Shown: positions 8,861 to 17,628 of the stretch, piece after piece | Layout: every line of letters starts with the position of its first letter | Position numbering within the stretch: position 1 is the stretch's first letter | Source of the DNA: Flavobacteriales bacterium | Lineage (GTDB): Bacteria > Bacteroidota > Bacteroidia > Flavobacteriales_F > PHOS-HE28 | Assembly (NCBI GenBank): GCA_016703005.1 | Contig: JADJCX010000008.1 | Location: forward strand, 117,265 to 181,264 | Direction of reading: 5' to 3' | Length of the DNA: 64,000 nucleotides | Notes under the pieces: model-generated | The model's database searches: none | What the model saw: only the letters and a program-made list of their open reading frames with translations | What the model was told of the DNA's origin: nothing | Program-made: the position numbers and the translations under genes

Positions 8861-8941
8861 GGTGATGGTCATTGACGAAGGCGAAACTATCCCGGTGTCC
8901 AGGTAAGGCCTGTTAACGAACGCCAAGTTGTGTTAAGTGGT

Positions 8942-9301
8942 TCAGCCCTCGGAGAACCTGTCCAGTTCCCGCCTATCGCGCTTGGTCGGACGGCCTTCAC
9001 CGAAGTTTTCCGCTCTCGTTCGGTTGGCCTGTTCCAACTTTTCCAGGTCGTCCAGTGAAGTGGTTTCACGTATCAGACCGGGTACCAGTTTGGCACCAAC
9101 GCGCGCTGTTGGGATACCGATCACTTCATACGTTCTCCAGATGGGCATCCGCCTGACTGAGCAGGCGCTGCCGATCCCGATCTCCGTTGCTGCCTTTACC
9201 TCGCGATCATTCAAGCGGACCTTGCCGTTGCGGCACGCCTCTGTGGCTTCGCTCCGCGTTGGGAACAATCGAACGCACCAAAGAAATTTATCGAGGCGCA
9301 A
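8942..9301 (-). CDS. S4 domain RNA-binding protein, Hsp15-like
   Basis: A 119-residue protein with an N-terminal S4 domain (RLDKFLWCVRLFPTRSEATEACRNGKVRLNDREVK). A basic, charged tail follows (EGRPTKRDRRELDRF). This is the layout of Hsp15/RqcH-partner-type proteins, which bind stalled 50S-nascent chain complexes. Homology starts exactly at a TTG codon at 9301. An in-frame stop lies two codons upstream, so translation most likely starts at TTG. There is no apparent operon partner. The downstream side faces the PDZ gene across about 80 bp. Confidence 0.85.
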   Translation of the reverse strand: MRLDKFLWCVRLFPTRSEATEACRNGKVRLNDREVKAATEIGIGSACSVRRMPIWRTYEVIGIPTARVGAKLVPGLIRETTSLDDLEKLEQANRTRAENFGEGRPTKRDRRELDRFSEG

Positions 9302-9322
9302 GGCTCAGAAGAGAAGATGTTT

Positions 9323-9424
9323 GGATGTGAAGATGAAAGAACACCGGGCTTCTTTTGAGGAGGGGAACCACATGATGCTCGCCCGTTCATCTTCACGTCC
9401 CCGCGTTTTCACATCTCCACATCC
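9323..9424. repeat. Intergenic inverted repeat of the GATGTGRAGATG type
   Basis: GGATGTGAAGATGAA at 9323-9337 pairs with TTCATCTTCACGTCC at 9386-9400 (14 of 15), and a CGGGC/GCCCG extension adds to the stem. A further copy, GGATGTGGAGATGTG on the minus strand, sits at 9410-9424. The same core recurs at 7201-7214, 13828-13839 and 13844-13855, always between genes. It is therefore a dispersed short intergenic repeat and not only a terminator. Confidence 0.6.
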
Positions 9425-9430
9425 TGTTCG

Positions 9431-9504
9431 TGACCCCGGCAGGATTCGAACCTGCAACCGACAGAACCGGAATCTGCCATTCTATCCAATTGAACTACGG
9501 GGCC
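9431..9504 (-). tRNA. tRNA-Arg (anticodon CCG)
   Basis: The 74-nt minus-strand sequence folds as a cloverleaf. The acceptor stem GGCCCCG pairs with CGGGGTC (one G-U), with discriminator A at 9431. The D-arm holds GTTCAATTGGATAGAAT. The anticodon stem GCAGA/TCTGT carries the loop TTCCGGT, giving anticodon CCG, which reads CGG. The T-arm contains GGTTCGAATCC. CCA is not encoded. Confidence 0.95.
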
Positions 9505-9560
9505 AATGTGCAGATTACGCTGCAACGGCGGCGAAGATAACCGAGTGGCCACGCGCAGGG

Positions 9561-10472
9561 TCACTGCTTCGTGTGGCGCACAAGCTCGGTGAGGTCATGC
9601 ACGGTCACGATCGCGGGCCAACGGCGTTGGCTCAGTTCTGCTTCCATCCCGTAACGCTTTCGGGTTGCAGCCTCGAGCGCCGCGAGACCCGTATCGTTCG
9701 GAAGGAGCGTGCTCAAGTACGTTGACGGCAGCACGGAAGCTGCTCCTCCGGCCGGATCGACCGCGGTGGGTTGCTCAAGAATGAAATTGCGCACCTCCGC
9801 GAACAGGCCATACTCCGCATCGGCAGGGCCGGTCCTGTGCAGCACCAGAACCGCACCTGCAGGAAGTGGGGCCAATTGCCGCAGGCTATCGCCGTCGAGC
9901 GCATATGTTAGGATCATCGGGCGTTGTGGGAACTCCACGATCAGGCGCCCATCACTGTCCATGCCCCACATGCCACTTTCTTCACGTTCCTCAGCACTGC
10001 CTACCACTGAATATTGGGTTGCGCGTCCGTTCGCGAAAAGACCCATGCGTATGGATCGTTTGTTTTCCGCACTGCCGGCGATTTCAACGAGATAACTTCC
10101 GGCTCCACGTGAGGTAGGGATGGGGTCACAACGCATGGCAGGGGCCAGAAGCAGCAAGGTGTTCAAATGCACACTGCTGTCGGCGGTCCAAGCGCCACGC
10201 AACCACACCTTGGCGGCGTCGCCGATATGCCCGACCTGTGCGGTATATACCCTGTACAAGCTGTCGGCCTTAGGGCCTGTTATGGGGAAATAATGACCAT
10301 CCCCGCATCGCATCCAACGCCCTTTCCCATCGGTCCCACGGTATTCGCCCTCGAACGTGAGGGTATCAGCCGTCAGTAGGGTCGAAGTCCCGGAAGTCGA
10401 GGGGGGCCTTTCGCATGAGACAAGGGTGAAAAGCGCGGCCACCAGTGCCACGGGCGAGATTGATGCGCTCAT
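9561..10472 (-). CDS. Lipoprotein of unknown function, NlpE-like in part
   Basis: A 303-residue exported lipoprotein with signal and lipobox FTLVSC at its N-terminus (ATG 10472). Residues of about 40-115 (FEGEYRGTDGKGRWMRCGDGHYFPITG...) recall the N-terminal beta-barrel of NlpE/META-type stress lipoproteins. A second beta-rich block around residues 140-215 includes AENKRSIRMGLFANGRATQYSVV, then GRLIVEFPQRPMILTYALDGDSL. The resemblance is only suggestive and the CxxC expected in NlpE is missing. The gene is divergent from typA, with starts about 78 bp apart. Confidence 0.7.
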   Translation of the reverse strand: MSASISPVALVAALFTLVSCERPPSTSGTSTLLTADTLTFEGEYRGTDGKGRWMRCGDGHYFPITGPKADSLYRVYTAQVGHIGDAAKVWLRGAWTADSSVHLNTLLLLAPAMRCDPIPTSRGAGSYLVEIAGSAENKRSIRMGLFANGRATQYSVVGSAEEREESGMWGMDSDGRLIVEFPQRPMILTYALDGDSLRQLAPLPAGAVLVLHRTGPADAEYGLFAEVRNFILEQPTAVDPAGGAASVLPSTYLSTLLPNDTGLAALEAATRKRYGMEAELSQRRWPAIVTVHDLTELVRHTKQ

Positions 10473-10516
10473 GGGCGCTAACGTAGGGGGTCCGAGTGCT
10501 TCACGCGGTGGGAACG

Positions 10517-10524
10517 GCTACTTT
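10517..10524 (+). promoter_or_regulatory. Possible -7 element of typA (TACTTTCG)
   Basis: TACTTTCG resembles the Bacteroidota -7 box TAnnTTTG and lies 26 nt before the typA ATG, in the short divergent region shared with the lipoprotein gene. No clear -33 TTG is visible, so support is moderate. Confidence 0.35.
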
Positions 10525-10550
10525 CGCGCGCCATTTCCAGAACCTTTCTC

Positions 10551-12365
10551 ATGACCGAGCTGCGCAACATCGCCATCATCGCCCACGTGGACCACGGCAA
10601 AACCACGCTGGTGGACCGTATTCTTCACCAATGCCAGCTTTTCCGGGAGAACCAGGACACGGCGGAATTGTTGTTGGACAACAACGACCTGGAGCGTGAG
10701 CGCGGCATCACCATCCTGAGCAAGAACGTAAGCGTGCGGTACAAGGGCATCAAGATCAACGTGATCGACACCCCGGGCCACAGTGACTTCGGTGGTGAGG
10801 TGGAACGCGTGCTCAACATGGCCGACGGTGTATTGCTGCTCGTGGATGCTTTTGAGGGCGCCATGCCGCAAACGCGCTTCGTGTTGGGTAAGGCGTTGGC
10901 CTTGGGGCTGAAGCCGATCGTGGTCATCAACAAAGTGGACAAGCCGAACTGCACGCCGGAGGAAGTGCATGAGCAAGTATTCGACCTCATGTTCACGTTG
11001 GAAGCGAACGAGGACCAGCTGAACTTCCCGGTCGTATACGGAAGCAGTAAGCAGGGCTGGATGGGCCCGGACTGGAAGACCCCGACGGAAGATGTGAGCT
11101 ACTTGCTGGATACCATCCTGGAGCATATCCCGGCGCCGAAGAAGCTGGACGGTACGCTGCAAATGCGGATCACCAGTCTTGACTACAGCAGTTTCCAAGG
11201 ACGTATCGCCGTGGGCCGCGTTCGCCGTGGTTCCATCAAGACCGGCCAGAACGTGAGCATGGTGAAGAACGACGGCACGATCACCAAAGGCAAGGTGGCC
11301 GAGCTGATGGTGTTCGAAGGCTTGGGCAAGGAAAAAGTGAAGGATCGCGAGTTGTACAGCGGTGAACTGTGCGCCATCATGGGCCTTGAAGGTTTCGACA
11401 TTGGCGATACCGTTGCCGATTTCGACAACCCTGAAGGACTGCCGGGCTTCAAGGTGGATGAACCCACGATGAGCATGCTGTTCACCATCAACACCTCACC
11501 GTTCTTCGGGCGCGAAGGTGAGTATGTGACCAGCCGCCACCTGCGCGATCGCTTGTTCAAGGAGATCGAGAAGAACTTGGCCATGCGCGTTGAAGAGACC
11601 GGTAGCCCGGACAAATTGTTGGTGTACGGCCGCGGTATCCTGCACATCGGCATCCTAGTGGAGACCATGCGTCGCGAGGGCTACGAATTCCAATTGGGCC
11701 AACCGCAAGTGATCACCAAAGAGATCGACGGCGAGCGATGCGAGCCGGTTGAGATCCTCACTGTACAGGTGCCCGAGGAGTTCAGTAGCAAAGTGATCGA
11801 CCTGGTGAGCCGTCGAAAAGGCGAACTGTTGAGCGTTGAGCTCAAGGGCGACCGCCTCCATATTGAATTCAACATCCCAGCGCGCGGCATCATCGGTCTT
11901 CGCAATCCGTTGCTCACAGCAACGGAAGGAGAGGCCATCATCGCGCACCGGTTCAAGGGCTACGAGCCATGGAAAGGTGAACTCGGCGTGCGTCGCGCGG
12001 CCAGTATCATCAGCCAAGGCACTGGCACGGCCATCGCATTCTCCATCAACAAGTTACAGGATCGCGGTAAGTTCTTCGTTGATCCCGGAGAAGAAGTGTA
12101 TGGAGGACAGGTGATCGGCGAGAACCCCAAGACGGACGATCTGGTAGTGAATGTCCTGAAGGGGAAACAACTCACGAACATGCGCGCCAGCGGTACGGAC
12201 AACAAAGAGAACATTGCACCTGCGGTGAAGTTCTCCTTGGAAGAGTGCATGGAGTACATCACGGACGACGAGTACTTGGAGGTGACACCCAAGAGCTTGC
12301 GCATCCGCAAGATCTTCCTCGACGAGAACGACCGAAAGAAGGCGAGCAAGGCGGCTGTGGCCTAA
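10551..12365 (+). CDS. typA: Ribosome-dependent translational GTPase TypA/BipA
   Basis: A 604-residue elongation-factor-like GTPase of full family length. G1 is AHVDHGKT (11-18), G2 is in RGITI (51-55), G3 is DTPGH (73-77) and G4 is NKVD (127-130). Domain II and the EF-G-like domains III and V follow. The family-specific C-terminal region (ENIAPAVKFSLEECMEYITDDEYLEVTPKSLRIRK) is complete. BipA acts on the 70S/50S ribosome and supports 50S assembly and stress adaptation. The frame is intact and strongly conserved, which contrasts with many broken genes nearby. It appears monocistronic, with about 98 bp before the next gene. Confidence 0.97.
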   Translation: MTELRNIAIIAHVDHGKTTLVDRILHQCQLFRENQDTAELLLDNNDLERERGITILSKNVSVRYKGIKINVIDTPGHSDFGGEVERVLNMADGVLLLVDAFEGAMPQTRFVLGKALALGLKPIVVINKVDKPNCTPEEVHEQVFDLMFTLEANEDQLNFPVVYGSSKQGWMGPDWKTPTEDVSYLLDTILEHIPAPKKLDGTLQMRITSLDYSSFQGRIAVGRVRRGSIKTGQNVSMVKNDGTITKGKVAELMVFEGLGKEKVKDRELYSGELCAIMGLEGFDIGDTVADFDNPEGLPGFKVDEPTMSMLFTINTSPFFGREGEYVTSRHLRDRLFKEIEKNLAMRVEETGSPDKLLVYGRGILHIGILVETMRREGYEFQLGQPQVITKEIDGERCEPVEILTVQVPEEFSSKVIDLVSRRKGELLSVELKGDRLHIEFNIPARGIIGLRNPLLTATEGEAIIAHRFKGYEPWKGELGVRRAASIISQGTGTAIAFSINKLQDRGKFFVDPGEEVYGGQVIGENPKTDDLVVNVLKGKQLTNMRASGTDNKENIAPAVKFSLEECMEYITDDEYLEVTPKSLRIRKIFLDENDRKKASKAAVA

Positions 12366-12463
12366 CACACTGTCGGAAGTAGGAGCATTGTCTTTTCGGG
12401 TGGGTTCGATCGAACCTGTCCGCACATGGCGTGTACGGGTCGGCGATCCAAACACAGAAAGCC

Positions 12464-13828
12464 ATGAAGAAGACCATTGTGCTAGGCCTATCAGCCGCCG
12501 CCATCAGCGCAGGCGTTGCAGCGCTCCTCTCGTTCACCACTTCACCCGCCGATTTTTCCGCGACAAATGCCTGCTGTCACAAGCCGGCAGACGCGCAGCC
12601 CAAGGCGTCTTCGTCCCGATCCATAGGGGGCTGCGTGTTCAAAACCGTTTACGAGGGCGAAGGTGTTCACGAGAACATGATGCTGAAGACACCGGAGGAG
12701 GTATTGACCAGCGAGAACCGCGCGTACGATTGGATGAGGAGCGCGCAGAACAACTACGGTGGTTTTGCGGCGGGCAACCACGCGAGCCAGAATGTAATGG
12801 ACCCGCATGCATCGCCTAGTGATCCCGCCACCACGGCGATGGTCGCCATGTCCCTATTGCGTGCTGGCAGCACACCGGAGAGCGGTCTGTTCGCGAACAT
12901 ACTTGCTCGTTCCACCGAGTTCCTGTTGACCGCCGTGGAGAAGAGTGACGAGAACGCCACCAACATCACCGACCTGCAAGGCACGCAGATCCAAGTGAAG
13001 CTCGGCGCCAACATTGATGTGGCGTTGACAAGTCAATACATCAGCAACCTCATTGGCCGCATGCCATGCACCCACCCGAAACGCGATCGCTGGATTCGGG
13101 CGCAGGACAAGTGCGTGCGCAAGATCCAGCAAGCGCAGGCCAGCAATGGCGCCGTGCAAGGTGGAAGTTGGGCCGGTGTGTTGCAAAGCAGTTTCGCAAC
13201 CAATGCGTTGGAAAGCGCACAGCACAATGGTGCAGCCGTGGACACCATAGCCTTGGACAAAGCCCGCGACTACCAGAAGGCAAACTTCGATGCGAGCACC
13301 GGCACCGTTGCCACCGGTGAGGCCGCTGGTATCACGCTGTACGCCGTAAGCGGCAGCACGCGAAGCAGCGCCAAAGAAGCACGCAAGGCCGAAGAGGATA
13401 TTGCAAGGGCGAAGAAGGACGGAAAGCTGCCAGCAGCGGCACCGGTAACAGCGGACAACCTGCAGCAAGCTGGTTACTCACGCGATGAGGCGGAAAAGAT
13501 GACCACCGCCTACAACGTGTACAACGCAGCCAAGGTGCAAGCGCAAAGCGATGATGTGGTGCGCGGTTTCGGCAACAACGGAGGGGAGGAGTTCCTCAGC
13601 TTCCTGCAAACCGGCGAGTCGCTCATCATCAACAATGACCAGAGCTGGAAGAACTGGTACCAAAGCACCACCGCACGCTTGGTCGATATCCAGAACAGCG
13701 ACGGTAGCTGGAGCGGTCACCATTGCATCACCAGCCCAGTGTTCTGCACGGCCACCGCATTGCTCATCCTCAGCGTGAACAACGATATCGAGACGTTGGT
13801 GGCTCAGGGCGCCACGGTGAAGAAATGA
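12464..13828 (+). CDS. Exported alpha/alpha-toroid protein (prenyltransferase/squalene-oxidase-repeat-like)
   Basis: A 454-residue protein. ATG 12464 gives MKKTIVLGLSAAAISAGVAALLSF, a signal peptide or N-terminal anchor, followed by a Cys-containing segment (ACCHKP). Phrases such as YDWMRSAQNNYGGFAAG and, near the C-terminus, DIQNSDGSWSGHHCITSPVFCTATALLIL resemble the QNxDGSW repeats of terpenoid-cyclase toroids and of secreted proteins with that fold. The catalytic DxDD of cyclases is not seen, so an enzymatic role is doubtful. The middle (about 320-390) is Ala/Lys-rich and probably helical. A palindrome GGTTCGATCGAACC lies in the gap after typA (12403-12416). Function is unknown. Confidence 0.7.
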   Translation: MKKTIVLGLSAAAISAGVAALLSFTTSPADFSATNACCHKPADAQPKASSSRSIGGCVFKTVYEGEGVHENMMLKTPEEVLTSENRAYDWMRSAQNNYGGFAAGNHASQNVMDPHASPSDPATTAMVAMSLLRAGSTPESGLFANILARSTEFLLTAVEKSDENATNITDLQGTQIQVKLGANIDVALTSQYISNLIGRMPCTHPKRDRWIRAQDKCVRKIQQAQASNGAVQGGSWAGVLQSSFATNALESAQHNGAAVDTIALDKARDYQKANFDASTGTVATGEAAGITLYAVSGSTRSSAKEARKAEEDIARAKKDGKLPAAAPVTADNLQQAGYSRDEAEKMTTAYNVYNAAKVQAQSDDVVRGFGNNGGEEFLSFLQTGESLIINNDQSWKNWYQSTTARLVDIQNSDGSWSGHHCITSPVFCTATALLILSVNNDIETLVAQGATVKK

Positions 13829-13858
13829 TGTGGAGATGTGAGTGATGTGGAGATGCGG

Positions 13859-13903
13859 AAGTGCAAAGTGGAGGGTGCGCATTGCACCTTTCACTTTCCA
13901 CTT
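13859..13903. terminator. Imperfect intergenic hairpin between convergent genes
   Basis: AAGTGCAAAGTGGAGGGTGC (13859-13878) pairs, with a few mismatches, with the complement at 13882-13903 (TTGCACCTTTCACTTTCCAC and TT). It sits between the convergent toroid-like and phosphoesterase genes, just after two GATGTGGAGATG copies. It may act as a terminator, although no long T-run follows. Confidence 0.5.
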
Positions 13904-13906
13904 GGA

Positions 13907-16485
13907 TCAAGGCAACTGCTCCTGCCGGGTGTTGGTCGGCAGCACACCTCCAACGTTCACCAAAATGGGATCGCGATCGTTCTTCGTGCCGACATACTTC
14001 ACTGTGCCGTCCATGTTCGTGTCTTCGGGCAGATAGCCGCTTACCGTGTTCGTTGGCAGTACTCCGCCTACGGCGACAAGGACCGGGTCGCGATCGTTCG
14101 CGGTGCCGACGTATTTCAGTTCAGTGTCCACCACCGTGTTCCCCATCCATAGGAGCATCGTTCCATTCTCGTTCCGCTGTGCCTCCGTTCCGAATGTTGC
14201 CGTTGCCGGGTTCGTGAGGTCGATCACTACGGGAGCATGCCGGAGGAAATAGGGTTGCATGGTCATCGTCCCAAGGTGGTTGCGATGGCGCACGGCGACG
14301 TGGTAATTGCCCATTGGTACACGGAAGGCAAGTGAGGATGAACCATCGGCGGCAACTACATCGCCATCGCGTTGGAGCAACGCTGAATGTGTGGCGACAA
14401 CAGCCGTTGGGTCGATGGCTGAACGCAGCTCAATGAAAATCCAATCCACAATGGCGTCAGCACCTGATGTGGTCAGCACTGCGGCCGTTGTTTCCTCCGT
14501 CCCGCCATCTCCTGCATGGGTATAGATCCCAGTGTAGGGCTGCACGAAGGGTATGTGTCCGAGCATGCGCAAACTGTCGTGCATGATCGTGGTGGCGTTG
14601 TCATATGGCCCCTCAAGTTTGACCTTCAACGCAAGTCGAACACTTCCTTGCTCTTTGTGAAGGTCAAAATGGTCGACGACCGCACCGAACTCGTTCAGAA
14701 AGCGCGCGTGAAGATCATTTCCGTCCACATCGAGTATCATGCTTCCGCAGTGCGCGATCGTACTCATGTACATCGTTGGGTGGTCGAGCGCCCCACTTGC
14801 ATCCTTCTTGCCGCTCACGCCGCACACCGTGTAAACCGCGCCAGCATGGGCGGTGAATTCAGCTGGTTTATCGTACGCCCCGGCCTCATCGGCGCGCCCT
14901 GAAGTACCATCCTTGAGCATGGTCGATGGCGCGAACGTGGTGCTCAGTCCATAGTGCGAGTCGATGAGAAAAGAGCGCTCGTACGAATGGCTGTGGCCGG
15001 TGAGCACCAGATCCACTCCATTGGCTTCGAGGATCGGCAGAATGTTCTCGCGCATGTCACGCATCAGCCCGCCACTGTCGTTCACATCGTCGCTGTTGTG
15101 CGAGCCCTTGGTGTACGGTGGGTGATGCCAGTATGCGATGATCCAGTCGCTGTTCGCTTTTGCATACAACAGGTCCTGCACCAGCCAATTGGCCATTGCC
15201 CCGGTGGGCGAGCGCGGGCTGTCATAGCTGTCGAGCGAAATGAAATGAACGTTACCGTGATCGAATGAATAGTAGGCCTCCTTGTTCGATGGAACCCCAC
15301 CGCATTCCCCCAGCTTCGGCAAGTCGAAGCAACTGTAGTATGCGCCGGTTTCGTTGGCGGCAGAGGCACTTGAGTAGTAGTCGTGGTTTCCCGGCGCTGG
15401 CCATACGCATGTATTACGCAGGATAGTAGGGTAGCCTTCCTTGAAAATGGACATCTGGTACTCTGCTTCACGCCCTTGGAAGTAGGCATTGTCGCCCAGC
15501 ATGAGCCAAGCAGTAGCGGGCTGGGACCCAACGTGCGACAAGTAGGCATCGCGAACATTGAATTGGTTGATATACCCAGTGCCTTGATCGCCGGTTACCC
15601 AAACCCTGAGCGGCACCGGGGTGCTCGTGACAGGATAAGTATTGAAATAGAAACTCGTGTCATTCGTTCCGACCAAGTCCATGGTACTGGTACCCACGCT
15701 GTACCAGTATTTGGTGGCCGGTGAAAGTCCATTGATCCGTACCTCGTGATCCGTGGATAGGGTAACGTCATCAGTGCTTTGGTCGAGGTTGGCTACCGAT
15801 GTGCCGTAACGCACCCGGGCGTTCGTTTGCACGTCCGTCTTCCACTTAATGGTAACGGCTGTGGAACCGGCGGATTGGGGTATGGTCCACGGAACACAAC
15901 AGCATCGGCATCAAGAGCGGTGAGCCGCAGATCGAAACTGAGGTCGCTGCTGGTCGGAAGATCTTGGTGGATCTCGACAGCGATCGTATTCGAGCCGACC
16001 ACGAAGGGTGCGGCATTGATCAGCTGCTCGTAGGATCGACCCTCATCGAGGCCTCCTACGCCGTAAGAGGACCGTGTGTTGTACGCAATGGTGTTCGTCG
16101 TCATGTTGTTGCGGAACACCTCTGTGCCGTTCACGTAGATCGCGATACCGTCATCACGCTTTGTTTCCACGAGCCATCCCTTCACCGTGGTCAGGTCCGC
16201 AATGGTGAACGTATGCCTGAAGTAGGTGGTGATGTATTTGTTGTTTGCGTTCGGGCCGTAACTGACCACTGTGGCTTCATCGCCATCACCATACCCAAGC
16301 TGTGCTGGTCCACTTGCCCACGGGGCATCGTTGAATGCAACAGCCCTCCACGCCGTTCCTTGGTTGGATCCGTTGTCCAAATACTTCCAAGTAGCGCCAA
16401 AGGGGACCATGACCTGATCAACGGCGGATGCCTGTACCGCAAGAAGCAGCATGCCCAGGACCCCAAGCGTTCGAGTTCGCACCAC
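13907..16485 (-). pseudogene. Secreted purple-acid-phosphatase-like metallophosphoesterase (single frameshift)
   Basis: Two frames join into one protein of about 858 residues. The first (GTG 16485 onward) has a signal peptide and a jelly-roll-like domain (YFRHTFTIADL...DGIAIYVNGTEVFRNNM). It reaches VVFRGPY, after which the second frame gives QSAGSTAVTIKWKTD, the usual start of the fibronectin-like purple acid phosphatase N-domain. The break coincides with the GGGG run at 15877-15880, and one extra base there restores the frame. The calcineurin-type core follows: VTGDQGTG, LMLGDNAY, APGNHDYY, YWHHPPYTKG, LTGHSHSYER. It should bind two metals and cleave phosphoesters outside the cell. The tail has two copies of a NDRDP(I/V)LV.VGGVLPTNT motif with a DTNMDG calcium-type loop. 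I read it as functional with a sequencing indel. Confidence 0.85.
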
Positions 16486-16542
16486 GGCTCTAAACTAAGG
16501 GGTTCGAACGTGGAAGAAATGACTTCCGGCAGCACGAAGAAC

Positions 16543-17565
16543 TCAATCTTGGTGGCTGGCCCTTTTCCGATTGCGACGTACCGCAAGTGCAACGATCAGA
16601 ACGATAACAGCGCCACCACCACCTATCGACCAAGATCGAATGCGCTTCTTCCGTGATTCCTGGAATTCCTGCGTCGCACAATCCCATGGGAACATCATAG
16701 CCTCCCAGGCTTTCAGGTACTTCGGCCGTTGGTCCTGCTTGAGCATGGGCCAGCGCCCGACCACGCGCTCCTTGATAAGGGCACTGATGCGCTCCATCTC
16801 CACGCGACCGGTCGAGTCGTCGTTCGTGTAGCCGATCTCGTTCAATTCCAGTTCGAGTTCATGGCTGCTATGATGTTTATCATCCAAACGGGCAGTCACC
16901 TCATCCAAGCGCAGCGTGGCGAAGGCGAGCGTATCGCGATACAAGTAGATACGTCGGCGCATTTGGTCGAGCAACAGGGTGGGGTGGAGGCTGTCGCCGT
17001 CAACACCATACAGACTCAACACGCGCAGTATGCTGTCTCGATGGAACGGCGCGACAAGTCCAAGGAAAAAATGTCGCTCACGCAGGTCGGTGGAAGCGGT
17101 GTCGGTTGTCAGCGTATCCGTCTTGAACTTGTACTCGCCGCGGTTCAATGCGTTATCGTCCACATGGTTGATCTTTATCTGCATCAGCTTGCGTCCGTGC
17201 TTGCGGTCGGTCGTGTCGCTGAGCACTTGTCGTGAGCGGAGGCGCACACCATTGCCGCTGTGCAGCAATTGCCAGCGATCGTTGTCGAAGTATTGGTCCA
17301 CCATACGGTCAGTGGCCACCTTGCTGGTGAAGCGTCCTCGTCCCGATGTGCCGGGGCCGCTGTCGATGGAACGCATTGCCGATCCATCCGGCCCGAACTC
17401 GCTCACCAACCATACCCATACAGCATCGGCAAGCGTATCGGGCACGTATAGTTTGTACTCGTTCTCCACGCGCATCAAGCCGGATCCGGGTTTCGCTGGC
17501 GGTGATTGAGCGTGAAGACAAGGCATGCCCATCAGTGAAAGGATACCGAAGACCAGGGCTCGCAT
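16543..17565 (-). CDS. Exported, membrane-anchored CYTH/VTC-type triphosphate-tunnel domain protein
   Basis: A 340-residue protein with signal peptide MRALVFGILSLMGMPCLHAQ. It then has the hallmark ExExK of the CYTH superfamily (E34, E36, K38 in VENEYKLYV). Further strands carry alternating charged residues as in a triphosphate tunnel: DQYFDNDRWQLL...GNGVRLRSR, LMQIKINHV, LLDQMRRRIYL, FATLRLDEVTARL and ELELELNEI. A single helix at about residues 312-330 (GGGGAVIVLIVALAV) and a basic tail (RRNRKR) anchor the C-terminus. The fold binds polyphosphate or triphosphates with metal and is normally cytosolic, whereas here it should face the periplasm. Polyphosphate polymerase (VTC-like) or triphosphatase activity are both open. 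The start codon sits 4 nt after a TAACATTG box. Confidence 0.75.
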   Translation of the reverse strand: MRALVFGILSLMGMPCLHAQSPPAKPGSGLMRVENEYKLYVPDTLADAVWVWLVSEFGPDGSAMRSIDSGPGTSGRGRFTSKVATDRMVDQYFDNDRWQLLHSGNGVRLRSRQVLSDTTDRKHGRKLMQIKINHVDDNALNRGEYKFKTDTLTTDTASTDLRERHFFLGLVAPFHRDSILRVLSLYGVDGDSLHPTLLLDQMRRRIYLYRDTLAFATLRLDEVTARLDDKHHSSHELELELNEIGYTNDDSTGRVEMERISALIKERVVGRWPMLKQDQRPKYLKAWEAMMFPWDCATQEFQESRKKRIRSWSIGGGGAVIVLIVALAVRRNRKRASHQD

Positions 17566-17628
17566 GTCGCAATGTTACTCGATGCCTTGGGCACCGAACT
17601 TCGCGCTCCCTTATACACGCTCATCAAA

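Noticed and set aside
7871..8875. Plus-strand frame of 334 codons
   Set aside because: Antisense to the PDZ gene, with no recognisable domain.
12403..12416. Palindrome GGTTCGATCGAACC as a terminator or operator
   Set aside because: Only 7-bp arms without loop or T-run, and no nearby regulator, so it is kept as a note only.
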